DNA of 64,000 bases, from contig JAHJTV010000067.1 in assembly GCA_018829445.1 (NCBI GenBank), positions 62,001 to 126,000 of the forward strand. Direction: 5' to 3'. Positions 1 through 7,874 of this stretch are shown piece after piece; position 1 is the stretch's first letter; each line of letters begins with the position of its first letter. The notes under the pieces are model-generated. The model had not been told where the DNA came from. It did no database searches and saw only the letters and a program-made list of their open reading frames with translations. A program made the position numbers and the translations under genes. The DNA comes from a bacterium (GTDB lineage Bacteria > SAR324 > XYD2-FULL-50-16).

Positions 1-1
1 T

Positions 2-106
2 GTCGTTAAGAAAGTCATTTTTAACGAACTGGGGAATAAGGCGGGCATCCTGGACCAGGTTTTTGATCAAGAAGAGAAATCCATCAAACTTAAAAGAAAA
101 CCATGA
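2..106 (+). CDS. C-terminal end of an unidentified protein (truncated by the window edge)
   Basis: An open frame enters from the left edge and codes for 34 residues before a TGA at 104-106. The fragment is charged (several Lys and Glu) and has no recognisable motif. Its stop overlaps the ATG of the next gene (ATGA), so the two are translationally coupled and probably one operon. Because the next ATPase is of a type often found beside type I restriction genes, this may be the end of an hsd gene. That is inference from neighbourhood only. Confidence 0.55.
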   Translation, partial: VVKKVIFNELGNKAGILDQVFDQEEKSIKLKRKP

Positions 107-1800
107 GATTGATCCGGTTAAAAATAAATAATCCGAGCGGTTTCCGCAGTCTTCAAGCCGGTTTTGAAGTCTGTTTTTTAAGGGAATGGGATTACGACAA
201 GGCCAACCAATTTAATCCCAATATTCTGGTTGGCCCCAATGGAAGTGGAAAATCCAATGTCCTGGAAGCATTAGCGGCTATCTTTTATCATATTGATTGT
301 ATGCTGTTGGAGTTTAGACCGGACACGTTTGAGTATGATGAAGAGCAGAACCCGAATGGATTTCAAGTTGAGAAATCCATTCCTAACGCATTTGAAGTTG
401 AGTATTTCATGCGTATTCCTCCCGAGCTAAACCAGCTTAATCAGCCTGGATTTGCCCATATTTCCATTGTTAAAAATTCCGGGGAAGCACCCGTTATCCA
501 ATGGGTAAACAGGCGTGAATTTAATAATGAAGGTGACCAACGACTAAATGATTTGGAAGCTAAATCGTTTTATCCACGCTTTGTTTTGGGCTATTCTTCA
601 GGAGAAAATGAAATCTTAAGCCTGCCGTTTTTCAAAACCCGGTTTATCCAATTTGATGAATACTGGGACTTTCTCATTCGGGATGATTATTACAATCAGG
701 AACCTGAAAGTCGATTGGTGTATCTGGATCAACAGTTTAGCCAGGCAATCCTGCTCAGCAATTTTCTGTTTCACTCAAAATCCGTATTGTCCCCCTTGAA
801 AGAAGAAATTGGATTGGAGAAAATCCTGGAGTTTCGAATCATCATTAAAGGAAAGTCATTGTCTCTTTCAGAAGAAGCATTTTCTGAAGGATTTTCAAAA
901 GGGTTTGAAAGCAAGCATGCTGATCCAATCATTCTTACAAAAAAGCTTGAGGGTATCATTGAGAAACTAAAAAACTGTGCAACTGCCACCTATCTGGATA
1001 CTGAAACCGACACATGGTACCTGGATTACTGGGTTAATGAAGCAACCCGAGAAGCCTTTCGTCTTCATTTCGGTTCTGCTTTGGAGCTTTTCCAAACCTT
1101 TCAAATCCTGCTGACTTTAAATCTTTATCAGGTTACCACCAAAACCAAACAAGAACTCTATGGTTCTGATAGTGTCTATGTAAATGAGACAATCCCCATT
1201 CCGCCATCAGACGAACGTATCATGCGATTTAAGGATTTTGTGCTCAAGAAAACAGGAACAACTAAAACGATTTACAGCAAATCGCTTTCCGATGGAGAAC
1301 ACCAGTTTTCACATGCCTTGGGATTGTGTCTGTTATTCAAGAATGAACCCTGCCTGTTTCTTTTGGACGAGCCGGAAACCCATTTCAACCCCGACTGGCG
1401 GGCCAGTTTTATATCCAGACTGCGGGACTGTTTTAAGGAAGGAGATGCGGCTGATATCATGCGTGACATGCTGATTACAACCCATTCTCCTTTTTTGGTG
1501 TCTGACAGCAAACCGGAATATGTTTTTATGTTCAACAAAGAAACGGAGACTCAGAAGATTACCTCAAAACAGCCCGATTTTAACACCTTTGGTGCTTCCA
1601 TCAATAAAATCACACTGAAAGCCTTTGCAAAACCGGAAACCATCGGCGGTTTTGCCGGTCAAAAACTTCAGGAGCTTCGACAGCGCTTTAAAGCCGGTGA
1701 GAATGCAGAAAGCATTCTGAATGAAGTCAACCGGGAAATGGGGGATTCCATAGAAAAAACCCTGTTCATCAATGAACTATTCCAGTCAAGGAAGGATTGA
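103..1800 (+). CDS. AAA/ABC-type ATPase of a restriction-associated (Septu-like) defence pair
   Basis: 565-residue ATPase of the SMC/ABC-like AAA class. Walker A GPNGSGKS lies at residues 44-51. An ABC-like signature (SLSDGEHQ) is near residue 395, followed by a Walker B with catalytic glutamate (LLDEPETHFNP) near 420 and a switch histidine (TTHSPF) near 462. The long insertion between Walker A and the signature fits the overlapping-nuclease/AAA_21 layout. It overlaps the upstream gene by 4 bp and the downstream HNH gene follows directly. ATPase plus HNH nuclease is the layout of Septu (PtuA/PtuB) and of the restriction-system-associated AAA ATPases. Likely role: nucleotide-driven sensor controlling the nuclease. 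The family is secure; the defence role is inferred. Confidence 0.8.
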   Translation: MRLIRLKINNPSGFRSLQAGFEVCFLREWDYDKANQFNPNILVGPNGSGKSNVLEALAAIFYHIDCMLLEFRPDTFEYDEEQNPNGFQVEKSIPNAFEVEYFMRIPPELNQLNQPGFAHISIVKNSGEAPVIQWVNRREFNNEGDQRLNDLEAKSFYPRFVLGYSSGENEILSLPFFKTRFIQFDEYWDFLIRDDYYNQEPESRLVYLDQQFSQAILLSNFLFHSKSVLSPLKEEIGLEKILEFRIIIKGKSLSLSEEAFSEGFSKGFESKHADPIILTKKLEGIIEKLKNCATATYLDTETDTWYLDYWVNEATREAFRLHFGSALELFQTFQILLTLNLYQVTTKTKQELYGSDSVYVNETIPIPPSDERIMRFKDFVLKKTGTTKTIYSKSLSDGEHQFSHALGLCLLFKNEPCLFLLDEPETHFNPDWRASFISRLRDCFKEGDAADIMRDMLITTHSPFLVSDSKPEYVFMFNKETETQKITSKQPDFNTFGASINKITLKAFAKPETIGGFAGQKLQELRQRFKAGENAESILNEVNREMGDSIEKTLFINELFQSRKD

Positions 1801-1802
1801 GC

Positions 1803-2873
1803 ATGCTGTTCACCTATCAATATGTTCCCCATCAATTGGATAAAATGCAGGAATTTCTGGATTTTATCTTCTATAAGGTTTGGTGTGTGGCGCAGGGAAA
1901 ATCATATGACCTTGAGTTGTTTGAGGCTAATCCTGAATTGTACGAGATGATGAAAGCGTTGCACTATTCGGACACGGAGTATGGGGATCTGTTTGCCACA
2001 ACCATTGAAAGAGTTTTCGAGATTTTTAAAAGCCTCACGCCCCACCAGATTAAACATTTGAAGAAGTGGTATCTTGCCAACAATGAGATTGAAAAGCTTT
2101 GTCGAAAGGAAAAGGATTTAGATCCCATCACTTATAAAGAACTGGATTTGTTCAACCCGGATTTAAAACAGGAGTTGAAGAAGCTGTTTGGGAATCTCTA
2201 TACCCATATCATTTCGGTTGCGGCCATCAAAGACAAAGTCGGCCAGATAGAGGATCATTACCAGCAGTTTGTGACTTTAAATGCCATGGGAAAATGCCCG
2301 TTTTGCGGGATTGCGGATATTAAAGGGATTCATCATTCCAAACGGGAAGCTTATGATCATTATCTGCCCAAGGGTACTTACCCGTTTAATTCCATCAATT
2401 TCAAGAATCTGGCCCCCATGTGTCATACCTGTAACAGCTCCTATAAACTGGTGGCTGATCCTTTATTTGATAAACAGAATAATCGACGGAAAGCTTTTTA
2501 CATTTATGCCAATCAGCAACCGGATTTAAAAATAAAATTAACGCTTAAACACAATTGTATCGACCAATTGTCTTCGGATGATATTGAGTTGATAATCGAA
2601 TCTGATACCTGCGGCGAAGAAGTCCAGACCTGGATGGACGTTTTTGGGATTGAGGAGCGTTATAAGGCAAAGTGTTTAAGCGATTCCGATGGAAAGTATT
2701 GGACCACACAAATTCAGGATGAATGTCAGAATTACGAGATGGAACCACTGGCGTTTTTGAGTATTAAAATTCGAGAAGCGGAAAGCTACCCGTTTTCAGA
2801 CACCAATTTCCTTCGAAAACCTTTTCTGGAAGCGTGTAAGCAAGCGGGAGTTTTTGGAACAATGGATAATTGA
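1803..2873 (+). CDS. HNH endonuclease, partner of the AAA ATPase
   Basis: 356 residues from ATG 1803, chosen because an AAGGAAGGA ribosome site ends 6 nt upstream; a TTG at 1797 is also open. An alpha-helical N-terminal half precedes an HNH core. Zinc-knuckle cysteines C165/C168 (CPFC) and C207/C210 (CHTCN) flank D185-H186 (DHYLPK) and the NLAPMCHTCN helix, so the metal and catalytic residues look intact. It begins 3 nt after the ATPase stop, so the pair is co-translated. Known relatives cut DNA when released or activated by their ATPase partner. The target and trigger here cannot be read from sequence. Confidence 0.8.
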   Translation: MLFTYQYVPHQLDKMQEFLDFIFYKVWCVAQGKSYDLELFEANPELYEMMKALHYSDTEYGDLFATTIERVFEIFKSLTPHQIKHLKKWYLANNEIEKLCRKEKDLDPITYKELDLFNPDLKQELKKLFGNLYTHIISVAAIKDKVGQIEDHYQQFVTLNAMGKCPFCGIADIKGIHHSKREAYDHYLPKGTYPFNSINFKNLAPMCHTCNSSYKLVADPLFDKQNNRRKAFYIYANQQPDLKIKLTLKHNCIDQLSSDDIELIIESDTCGEEVQTWMDVFGIEERYKAKCLSDSDGKYWTTQIQDECQNYEMEPLAFLSIKIREAESYPFSDTNFLRKPFLEACKQAGVFGTMDN

Positions 2874-2887
2874 GGTATTTTACAAAA

Positions 2888-2909
2888 GTCGGACAAGGCG
2901 TTGTCCGAC
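2888..2909. repeat. Short perfect hairpin after the HNH gene
   Basis: GTCGGACAA (2888-2896) and TTGTCCGAC (2901-2909) form a 9-bp stem with a 4-nt loop, 15 nt after the HNH stop. There is no following T-tract, so it is more REP-like than an intrinsic terminator. A second imperfect inverted segment (gggcaacgctttgctcac) follows near 2957. Confidence 0.5.
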
Positions 2910-3045
2910 CTACTGTTCCGTTTAACCTGTAAGCACGGCAGGAAAGCATAGTAGGGTGGGCAACGCTTTGCTCACGCGGGATCAAGAAAAAGGAGAAAAA
3001 GGAAATTCACTCTTGATCCGAAACAGATCCATAGAGATTACTATT

Positions 3046-3166
3046 ATGACTGACATAAAATTATTTAAGATCAGTATTTGAAACCAGTGGATCTGAAAAA
3101 GGTCGTTTAGTTACTATCGGTATCGATGAGGATTTTTGTCCGGTTATCATCGAGTATAAGCAAAAC
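3046..3166 (+). pseudogene. Remnant of a DUF5655/endonuclease-like gene
   Basis: ATG 3046 opens with MTDIKLFK, the typical start of the DUF5655-family proteins. After an apparent internal deletion and frame change, the other frame reads GRLVTIGIDEDFCPVIIEYK, which matches the conserved GIDENxCPVIIEYKR core of the same family. The coding trace stops where the GGGGTCAGGTCTT repeats begin. Roughly 45 residues between the two blocks are missing. Recognition rests on memory of the family consensus, not on a search. Confidence 0.55.
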
Positions 3167-3384
3167 ATGGGGGTCACAAAACATGGGGGTCAGGTCTTTC
3201 ATTTTGACATTTTACATGACTTGACCTCATTTTTTTTTTGGCATGATTTAACTGGGGTTACGAAAAAGTCAAAATACAAGACTTGACCCCACTTTTTTTT
3301 ATTACATGATTTGACCCCATTTTTTTTTCGAAAAAGTCAAAATACAAGACTTGACCCCACTTTTTTTGACCCCACTTTTTTTAT
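3164..3384. repeat. Composite GGGGTCAGGTCTT inverted-repeat element (REP/RAYT-like), copy 1
   Basis: GGGGTCAGGTCTTTCATTTT at 3186-3205 faces its inverted partner GTCAAAATACAAGACTTGAC at 3268-3287. Between them is a spacer carrying GGCATGATT-AACTGGGGTTACG. The right half is repeated again at 3336-3358 and partly at 3365-3376, so this is a nested or multiply rearranged copy. Related copies lie at 13999-14110 and 14853-14944. The layout resembles palindromic units mobilised by REP-associated tyrosine transposases, but no such transposase is in the window. The rest of 2874-3457 holds the hairpin and pseudogene listed separately. Confidence 0.75.
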
Positions 3385-3457
3385 GCAGACATTTGGAGCT
3401 GATGCAGAAAACCCTCGAAAAACATGTGGAAAGTGATTCTTGAGATAATCCAAATTT

Positions 3458-4609
3458 TTAAATTAGCAAACCTTCCCAAAAATATCGTAAAAATCGATCG
3501 ATGGGTACAATCTCAATTCCGCCTACTTTTCTCTCTTCGGTTTCCGAACAAACCACGATTGCTCTTTTGAGTGGAAGTTCTTCGCTCAAAGCTTTTAAAC
3601 CTTTCAAATCAGCTTGACTCACACGACTGGTACCTTTGACCTCGATAGCAATTTCATCGTTTATGAGAAAATCGACCTCAAGTTGTGATCGGCTTCTCCA
3701 ATAGAACAGCTCAAAATCAAGAAGATTGTAGTCCCGGTAGGCAAGCAATTCTAAAAAGATCAGATGTTCCAGGGCATTGCCGAAGGCTTCTGATCGTTCC
3801 TGGACCATCCCTGCTCTTGAAAGGTTTCTGGCAACCCCGATATCAAAAAAGTAAAACTTCTCGGTGGAAACAGGCTTCCGTTTGGAGGTTCCCTGAAAAC
3901 AGGGCAGCAGATGAGCGATCATCGTATCGCTGAAAATCCCAAAATAGTCCTTCACTGTTCTGGGCGGCACTTGCGCATCGTTGCCCACTTTGGTGTAATT
4001 GACCTGCTTCCCGTTTAAATGGGAAGCAAAATTTAAAACCCGTGAAAAGTTTTCAATCGACCGGGTTGCCCCTTCTGCCTGGATTTCCTCCTTAAGGTAA
4101 GTACCGACATAGGCATTCATGTCCTGATCCGGAAAGGGAGAATCGATGATAGCCGGAAGCCCTCCCCGGTTCATACGATCAAGCAATCGCTCGAAAGATA
4201 ATTCCGGTGAAACCAAAGGATGAAGTTTCAGGAAAAGGGCTCTGCCCCCCAAAAGATTGGCTTTACCTTGCTTCAACTTTCTGGCGCTGCTTCCGGTTAA
4301 CACAAAGCGCAGATCCTTGTTGCGATCGATCATAAGCTGAACCTCGTCCAGCAGTCCAGGTAGCTTCTGCACTTCATCAATTACAACGACATCCCTGCGC
4401 TCCCCCACTCTTTGCCTTAGCGACTCGGGAAATGTGCTTAGCTCCCGAAACGTTTCTGACTCCAGTAAATCAACAAAAACTGCATGCGGCAAAATCGTTC
4501 GCAATAAGGTGCTTTTACCCGTTTGCCTGGGCCCCAGCAGAAAAACACTTTTTCTATCAACAATATCATTGAGCTGGAAGTGTCTTTGATACATTGGTGA
4601 CTTCTCCAC
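3458..4609 (-). CDS. ATPase of the AAA_14/DUF4143 family
   Basis: 383 residues from GTG 4609; ATG 4594 (MYQRHF) is an equally possible start. An AAA_14 domain has Walker A GPRQTGKS at 26-33 and Walker B VVVIDEVQ near residue 80, followed by LTGSSARKLKQG. The C-terminal DUF4143 domain ends in a PD-(D/E)XK-like block (EVDFLINDEIAIEVKG). These proteins are common on mobile and accessory segments and their biological role is poorly defined; toxin or defence functions have been suggested. It is alone on the minus strand, between the repeat block and an IS256 remnant. Confidence 0.85.
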   Translation of the reverse strand: MEKSPMYQRHFQLNDIVDRKSVFLLGPRQTGKSTLLRTILPHAVFVDLLESETFRELSTFPESLRQRVGERRDVVVIDEVQKLPGLLDEVQLMIDRNKDLRFVLTGSSARKLKQGKANLLGGRALFLKLHPLVSPELSFERLLDRMNRGGLPAIIDSPFPDQDMNAYVGTYLKEEIQAEGATRSIENFSRVLNFASHLNGKQVNYTKVGNDAQVPPRTVKDYFGIFSDTMIAHLLPCFQGTSKRKPVSTEKFYFFDIGVARNLSRAGMVQERSEAFGNALEHLIFLELLAYRDYNLLDFELFYWRSRSQLEVDFLINDEIAIEVKGTSRVSQADLKGLKALSEELPLKRAIVVCSETEERKVGGIEIVPIDRFLRYFWEGLLI

Positions 4610-4759
4610 AATATTACATGTAATTCCGTGACGAAGTCCATAATACAGTTTTCAATTTGGAATATCAAGGGATAGAAAGCAGATATCAGAACAATCGCAT
4701 AAAAAACCTGAGTGAATACTCAGATTTTGCCATATATAAGCTGAAGTACCTTTTTCAAA

Positions 4760-5443
4760 ATGCGGGTTGCAAGTGAAATATCAAACATCTCTGTCCTTGT
4801 AGTTGTCGGTGTAACCGATATTGGGCACAAGATGGTTTTAAAAATGCAGTCCGGCGACAAAGAATCTGCTTCAACCTGGCGGCAATTCTTTAAAGATTTG
4901 AAACGAAGAGGTTTAAACGCTTCGTCCATGGAGTTAGGAATGATAGACGGCTTATCCGGACTGGAAAAAGTTATCAAAGAAGAGTTTACGAAAGCCAAAA
5001 TCCAACGCTGTCAGGTACATGTTGCGAGAAACGTTCTTTGCAAAGTGCCCCGGAAACAGAAGCAGGAAGTTGCCGATGATTTAAGGTCTATTTTCCATGC
5101 TGGTTCAAAGAAAAAGGCTTGGAAGTTATTCTACGATTTTGAAAAGAAGTGGGAGAAAGACCTTTCCAGTGCTGTAAAATCCCTGAGGTATTCCATTGGA
5201 AGGTGCCTTATCTTCTTTGATTATCCTGAAGAGGAACGGATATCACTGAGGACAACGAATGTAATAGAGAGGCTAAACAAGGAGTTTAAAAGAAGAACCA
5301 AAACAATGGAAATCGTAGCAGGTGAAAATGCCTGTTATCGGTTGATGGCTTTCATCGCATTGAAGATGGAAGTTCACGGGAGATCTAATTCGGCAGGGAA
5401 AGTCAGGAAAAACCTCCCATTTTACAATAAGTTAGAGTTTTGA
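4760..5443 (+). pseudogene. Truncated IS256/Mutator-type transposase
   Basis: 227 residues match the C-terminal half of IS256-family transposases, usually about 400 residues long. Visible are the V-L-V-V-V-G-V strand, the second catalytic Asp (GMIDGLSGLEK), the CQVHVARN block and the last catalytic Glu (TTNVIERLNKEFKRRTK). The first catalytic Asp and the N-terminal DNA-binding region are missing, so it is inactive. Frame 1 upstream (about 4624-4773) is open and reads into the same region, suggesting a frameshift near 4757-4775, though I could not align that part with confidence. Terminal inverted repeats were not found. Confidence 0.75.
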
Positions 5444-5507
5444 AAGAATTAACAAAAAAAGCTTGCAGTGCCTCACTGAATGCATGAATTGACTTAGTAC
5501 GCTAATA

Positions 5508-5543
5508 TTGATAGTATCAATTTTTCTTTTTTGATACTATCAC
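5508..5543. promoter_or_regulatory. Twin palindromic operator candidates before the Fic gene
   Basis: TTGATAGTATCAA at 5508-5520 is a 13-bp palindrome. A second copy, TTGATACTATCAc, lies at 5531-5543. Each is nearly self-symmetric and the two are also mutual inverted repeats separated by a 10-nt T-rich spacer. They sit 13 nt upstream of the Fic start codon. Two tandem dyads in a promoter suggest a repressor site, plausibly autoregulation through the winged-helix tail of the Fic protein. A hairpin reading is also possible. Confidence 0.55.
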
Positions 5544-5555
5544 CGATGCATAATT

Positions 5556-6521
5556 ATGTACTCACCACCGATAAGAATATCTAATATAATCGTTGATCTT
5601 TGTATAAAGATATCGAACTTGCTGGGATATGCCAAGGGTGTTAACCTGCCGGAACCAAAGCCGAAACTCAGAAGAGAAAACCAGATCAAAACGATTCAGG
5701 CAACCCTGGCAATTGAAGGCAATAGTTTTTCAGTTGATCAAATTACAGCATTAATCGATGGCCAAAGACTCAGCGGCAAGGAGAGTGAGATTTTAGAAGT
5801 AAAAAATACAATCGCGGTTTATGAAAAGCTCCACCAGTGGCTTCCAACCAGAAAGACATCACTGCTCAAGGCGCACAGACTACTTATGCGCGACTTGATT
5901 GACAATCCCGGGGAATGGCGCTCTGGTGGAGTTGGTATTATCAAAGAACGCCAAATATCTCACATGGCACCGCCTGCTGATCGTGTCCCTTTTCTGATGG
6001 ATGACCTATTCGGTTACCTGACTAAAGAAAAAGAAACTCATGCTATAATCAAGGCCTGCGTTTTTCACTATGAGTTTTTATTTATCCATCCTTTTATTGA
6101 TGGTAACGGTAGGATGGCTAGACTCTGGCAACAGCTCATTCTAATAAACCATAACCCGGTTTTTCGCTTTATATCGATAGAATCACTGATAAGAGAACAC
6201 CAAAAAGAGTATTATGGAGTCTTGGAAAAATCAGATAAATCGGGTGAATCAACCGTGTTTGTTGAGTTTTTATTGGGACTTATCCTCTCAGAATTAGGCT
6301 CGTTGGTTCAGAAACTTGATCGCAAACGGCTATCGTCTGATGAGCGGATCAAACAAGCTGCTGAGCAATTTGGAAAGCAACTGTTTTCACGGAAAGAATA
6401 TCTAAATAATTTTGAGGAACTTTCGAACGCAACTGCCAGCAGAGATCTTAAAAGAGCAGTAGACCAGGGATTTCTGCAAAAGTTCGGCGACAAGGCAACA
6501 ACCCAGTATCAATTCAAATAA
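5556..6521 (+). CDS. Fic/DOC-family protein (likely AMP transferase) with N-terminal inhibitory motif
   Basis: 321 residues. The FIC core HPFIDGNGRMAR is intact at 178-189, including the catalytic His and the phosphate-binding GNGR. The self-inhibition motif (S/T)xxxE(G/N) appears as TLAIEG at 50-55, so this is a class II Fic protein carrying its own brake on the N-terminal side. A charged C-terminal tail from about 250 looks like the winged-helix domain common in this family. Fic enzymes usually transfer AMP to a hydroxyl of a target protein; the target here is unknown. No good ribosome site precedes ATG 5556. It lies within an accessory stretch with IS and toxin remnants. Confidence 0.88.
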   Translation: MYSPPIRISNIIVDLCIKISNLLGYAKGVNLPEPKPKLRRENQIKTIQATLAIEGNSFSVDQITALIDGQRLSGKESEILEVKNTIAVYEKLHQWLPTRKTSLLKAHRLLMRDLIDNPGEWRSGGVGIIKERQISHMAPPADRVPFLMDDLFGYLTKEKETHAIIKACVFHYEFLFIHPFIDGNGRMARLWQQLILINHNPVFRFISIESLIREHQKEYYGVLEKSDKSGESTVFVEFLLGLILSELGSLVQKLDRKRLSSDERIKQAAEQFGKQLFSRKEYLNNFEELSNATASRDLKRAVDQGFLQKFGDKATTQYQFK

Positions 6522-6726
6522 AGTGGTACCTGAATCTAGCCTCCGATTGCGTTTCTATCTGCAAAAAAGATCTCTTTCGGAATAAACCTGCTGTAAATTT
6601 AGTGATGTCGATTAATCCCTTAAAGATTAAAATCCTCTCATAGTTCCCACCATAAAAAACGACACGAATCCTAACAATAGCAGGAGATACATCTTGATTG
6701 GCATATCCATTATTCAATTGTTTCAT
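6514..6726 (-). CDS. Small hypothetical protein
   Basis: 70 codons on the minus strand, overlapping the end of the Fic gene by 8 bp. An AAGGGA ribosome site lies 6 nt upstream of the ATG, which is the main support. The product is basic, mixed hydrophobic, without recognisable motif, signal peptide or membrane segment. It may be a decayed fragment or chance frame. Apart from it, 6522-6887 shows no gene. Confidence 0.25.
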   Translation of the reverse strand: MKQLNNGYANQDVSPAIVRIRVVFYGGNYERILIFKGLIDITKFTAGLFRKRSFLQIETQSEARFRYHFI

Positions 6727-6887
6727 AAGATATCCCTTAACAAGCTACAGATAAGGCTTATGGACGTTTAAAAGAAGTGAGGCTTTATTGAATAACAGTG
6801 AATAGTCAGAGTTTTTCGAGTGCCTCGTTTTTCTGGTTTCCAGGTCTTGTAGCCTGGTTTCCGTCGACCATATCTGGAGGCGATCTC

Positions 6888-7355
6888 ATGACCCAAAAGA
6901 TGAAAACCGATATTGCGGCTTCAATCCTCCAGCGACTATTGAATCAAGCTCGGACAAATAAGGAAGACTTCAATCATTTATTGAATCGTTCTGGGGTGGA
7001 GCGTTTTCTCTATCGTCTCAGCATTTAATCGTACAGTGAAGAATTTGCCTTAAAGGGCGCCAGCCTCTTTCTGGTATGGCAAGAGCAGAGTTATCGGGTC
7101 ACAAAGGATGCTGATTTTCTCTCATTTGGAGATCCGAACCTGGATAGATTGAGTGAAATATTCAGGGAAATTTGTCATATCGAATGCTCCGTGAAAGATG
7201 GCATTGTATTTTTGCCTGAATCAGTCAAAGCGCAAGCCATCAGGGAAGATCAAGCATATGATGGTGTACGGATAGTATTAGAGGGCAATCTTAATAAAGC
7301 GAGGGTCTCCCTGCAAATTGATGTTGTGACGCCTTCCCCTGATTCGAACTCTTAA
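6888..7355 (+). pseudogene. AbiEii/AbiGii-type nucleotidyltransferase toxin, disrupted
   Basis: ATG 6888 follows a good GGAGG site (6876-6880). The frame matches AbiEii toxins: an N-terminal helix region ending LLNRSGVERFLYRLS, then an in-frame TAA at 7026-7028, then FALKGASLFLVW, the RVTKDADFLSFG nucleotidyltransferase core and FREI, all in the same frame. The match ends at LQIDVVTPSP around 7335. Family members are around 300 residues; only about 155 codons remain. The stop codon and the lost C-terminal half make it inactive. The cognate AbiEi antitoxin gene was not found just upstream. Confidence 0.75.
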
Positions 7356-7663
7356 CACAATACTTGTCAGGTTCTGCCAAAATAGCCGAAATTTCATTAG
7401 TAGAAGGGATACACCCGCGATTCTCCGATCCCGTGAAGCATAACAAAGCGCAGTATTTATTGTTGGTTTCTGCTTCGCACAACAGCATCACCGCTTCCGA
7501 TGATTAATTACGTGGCTCAATACCTAGCCTGTGGATGCCTTCGCTAACACTTCATGACAGAATTTACCCGCTGTCACGCATAACTAAAGGACCGGGCGAG
7601 TGGCAGACTCCTATCCAGGGAGGACTTGCACCTCCTATTCAGTCGCTCGCTTGCCTGGCATAC
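7335..7663 (-). mobile_element. Probable remnant of a group II intron 5' region
   Basis: Read on the minus strand from 7663, the sequence starts GTATGCCAGGCAAGCGAG and continues with GGAGGTGCAAGTCCTCC. These resemble the GTGYG-type 5' end and a conserved domain I hairpin of bacterial group II introns. The similarity runs to about 7335, where it meets the broken AbiEii frame. No reverse transcriptase gene follows, so only part of the ribozyme would remain. This is recognition by pattern; a covariance search has not been run. The stretch 7356-7874 holds no protein gene that I can support. Confidence 0.4.
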
Positions 7664-7727
7664 TATGCGTTAAAAAACCGCACCCTGATTTCAACAAAGC
7701 AGTAAATGGAGTAATGAGGACAAGCAA

Positions 7728-7761
7728 ATATTCACGAACATATGTGCAAGTTCGTGAATAT
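7728..7761. repeat. Perfect 12-bp inverted repeat upstream of the FecR lipoprotein
   Basis: ATATTCACGAAC (7728-7739) and GTTCGTGAATAT (7750-7761) are exact inverted copies separated by 10 nt. A related half-site (tattcacgc) recurs near 7792. The position, about 115 nt before the lipoprotein start, allows a regulator site or an RNA hairpin; no T-tract follows. Confidence 0.5.
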
Positions 7762-7874
7762 CAATAAAAATAATTTGCATTTTCCCAGTCTATTCACGCA
7801 TATTAAAAGATTTTGCATGCTTATTAGCATTTTCTTTGAGTACATGATCTTTCTGTATAACTGCAAAGGTAACA

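Noticed and set aside
7335..7400. tRNA-like TTCGAATC (T-arm) pattern on the minus strand
   Set aside because: No acceptor stem, D-arm or anticodon arm can be built around it; it lies inside the intron-like remnant.
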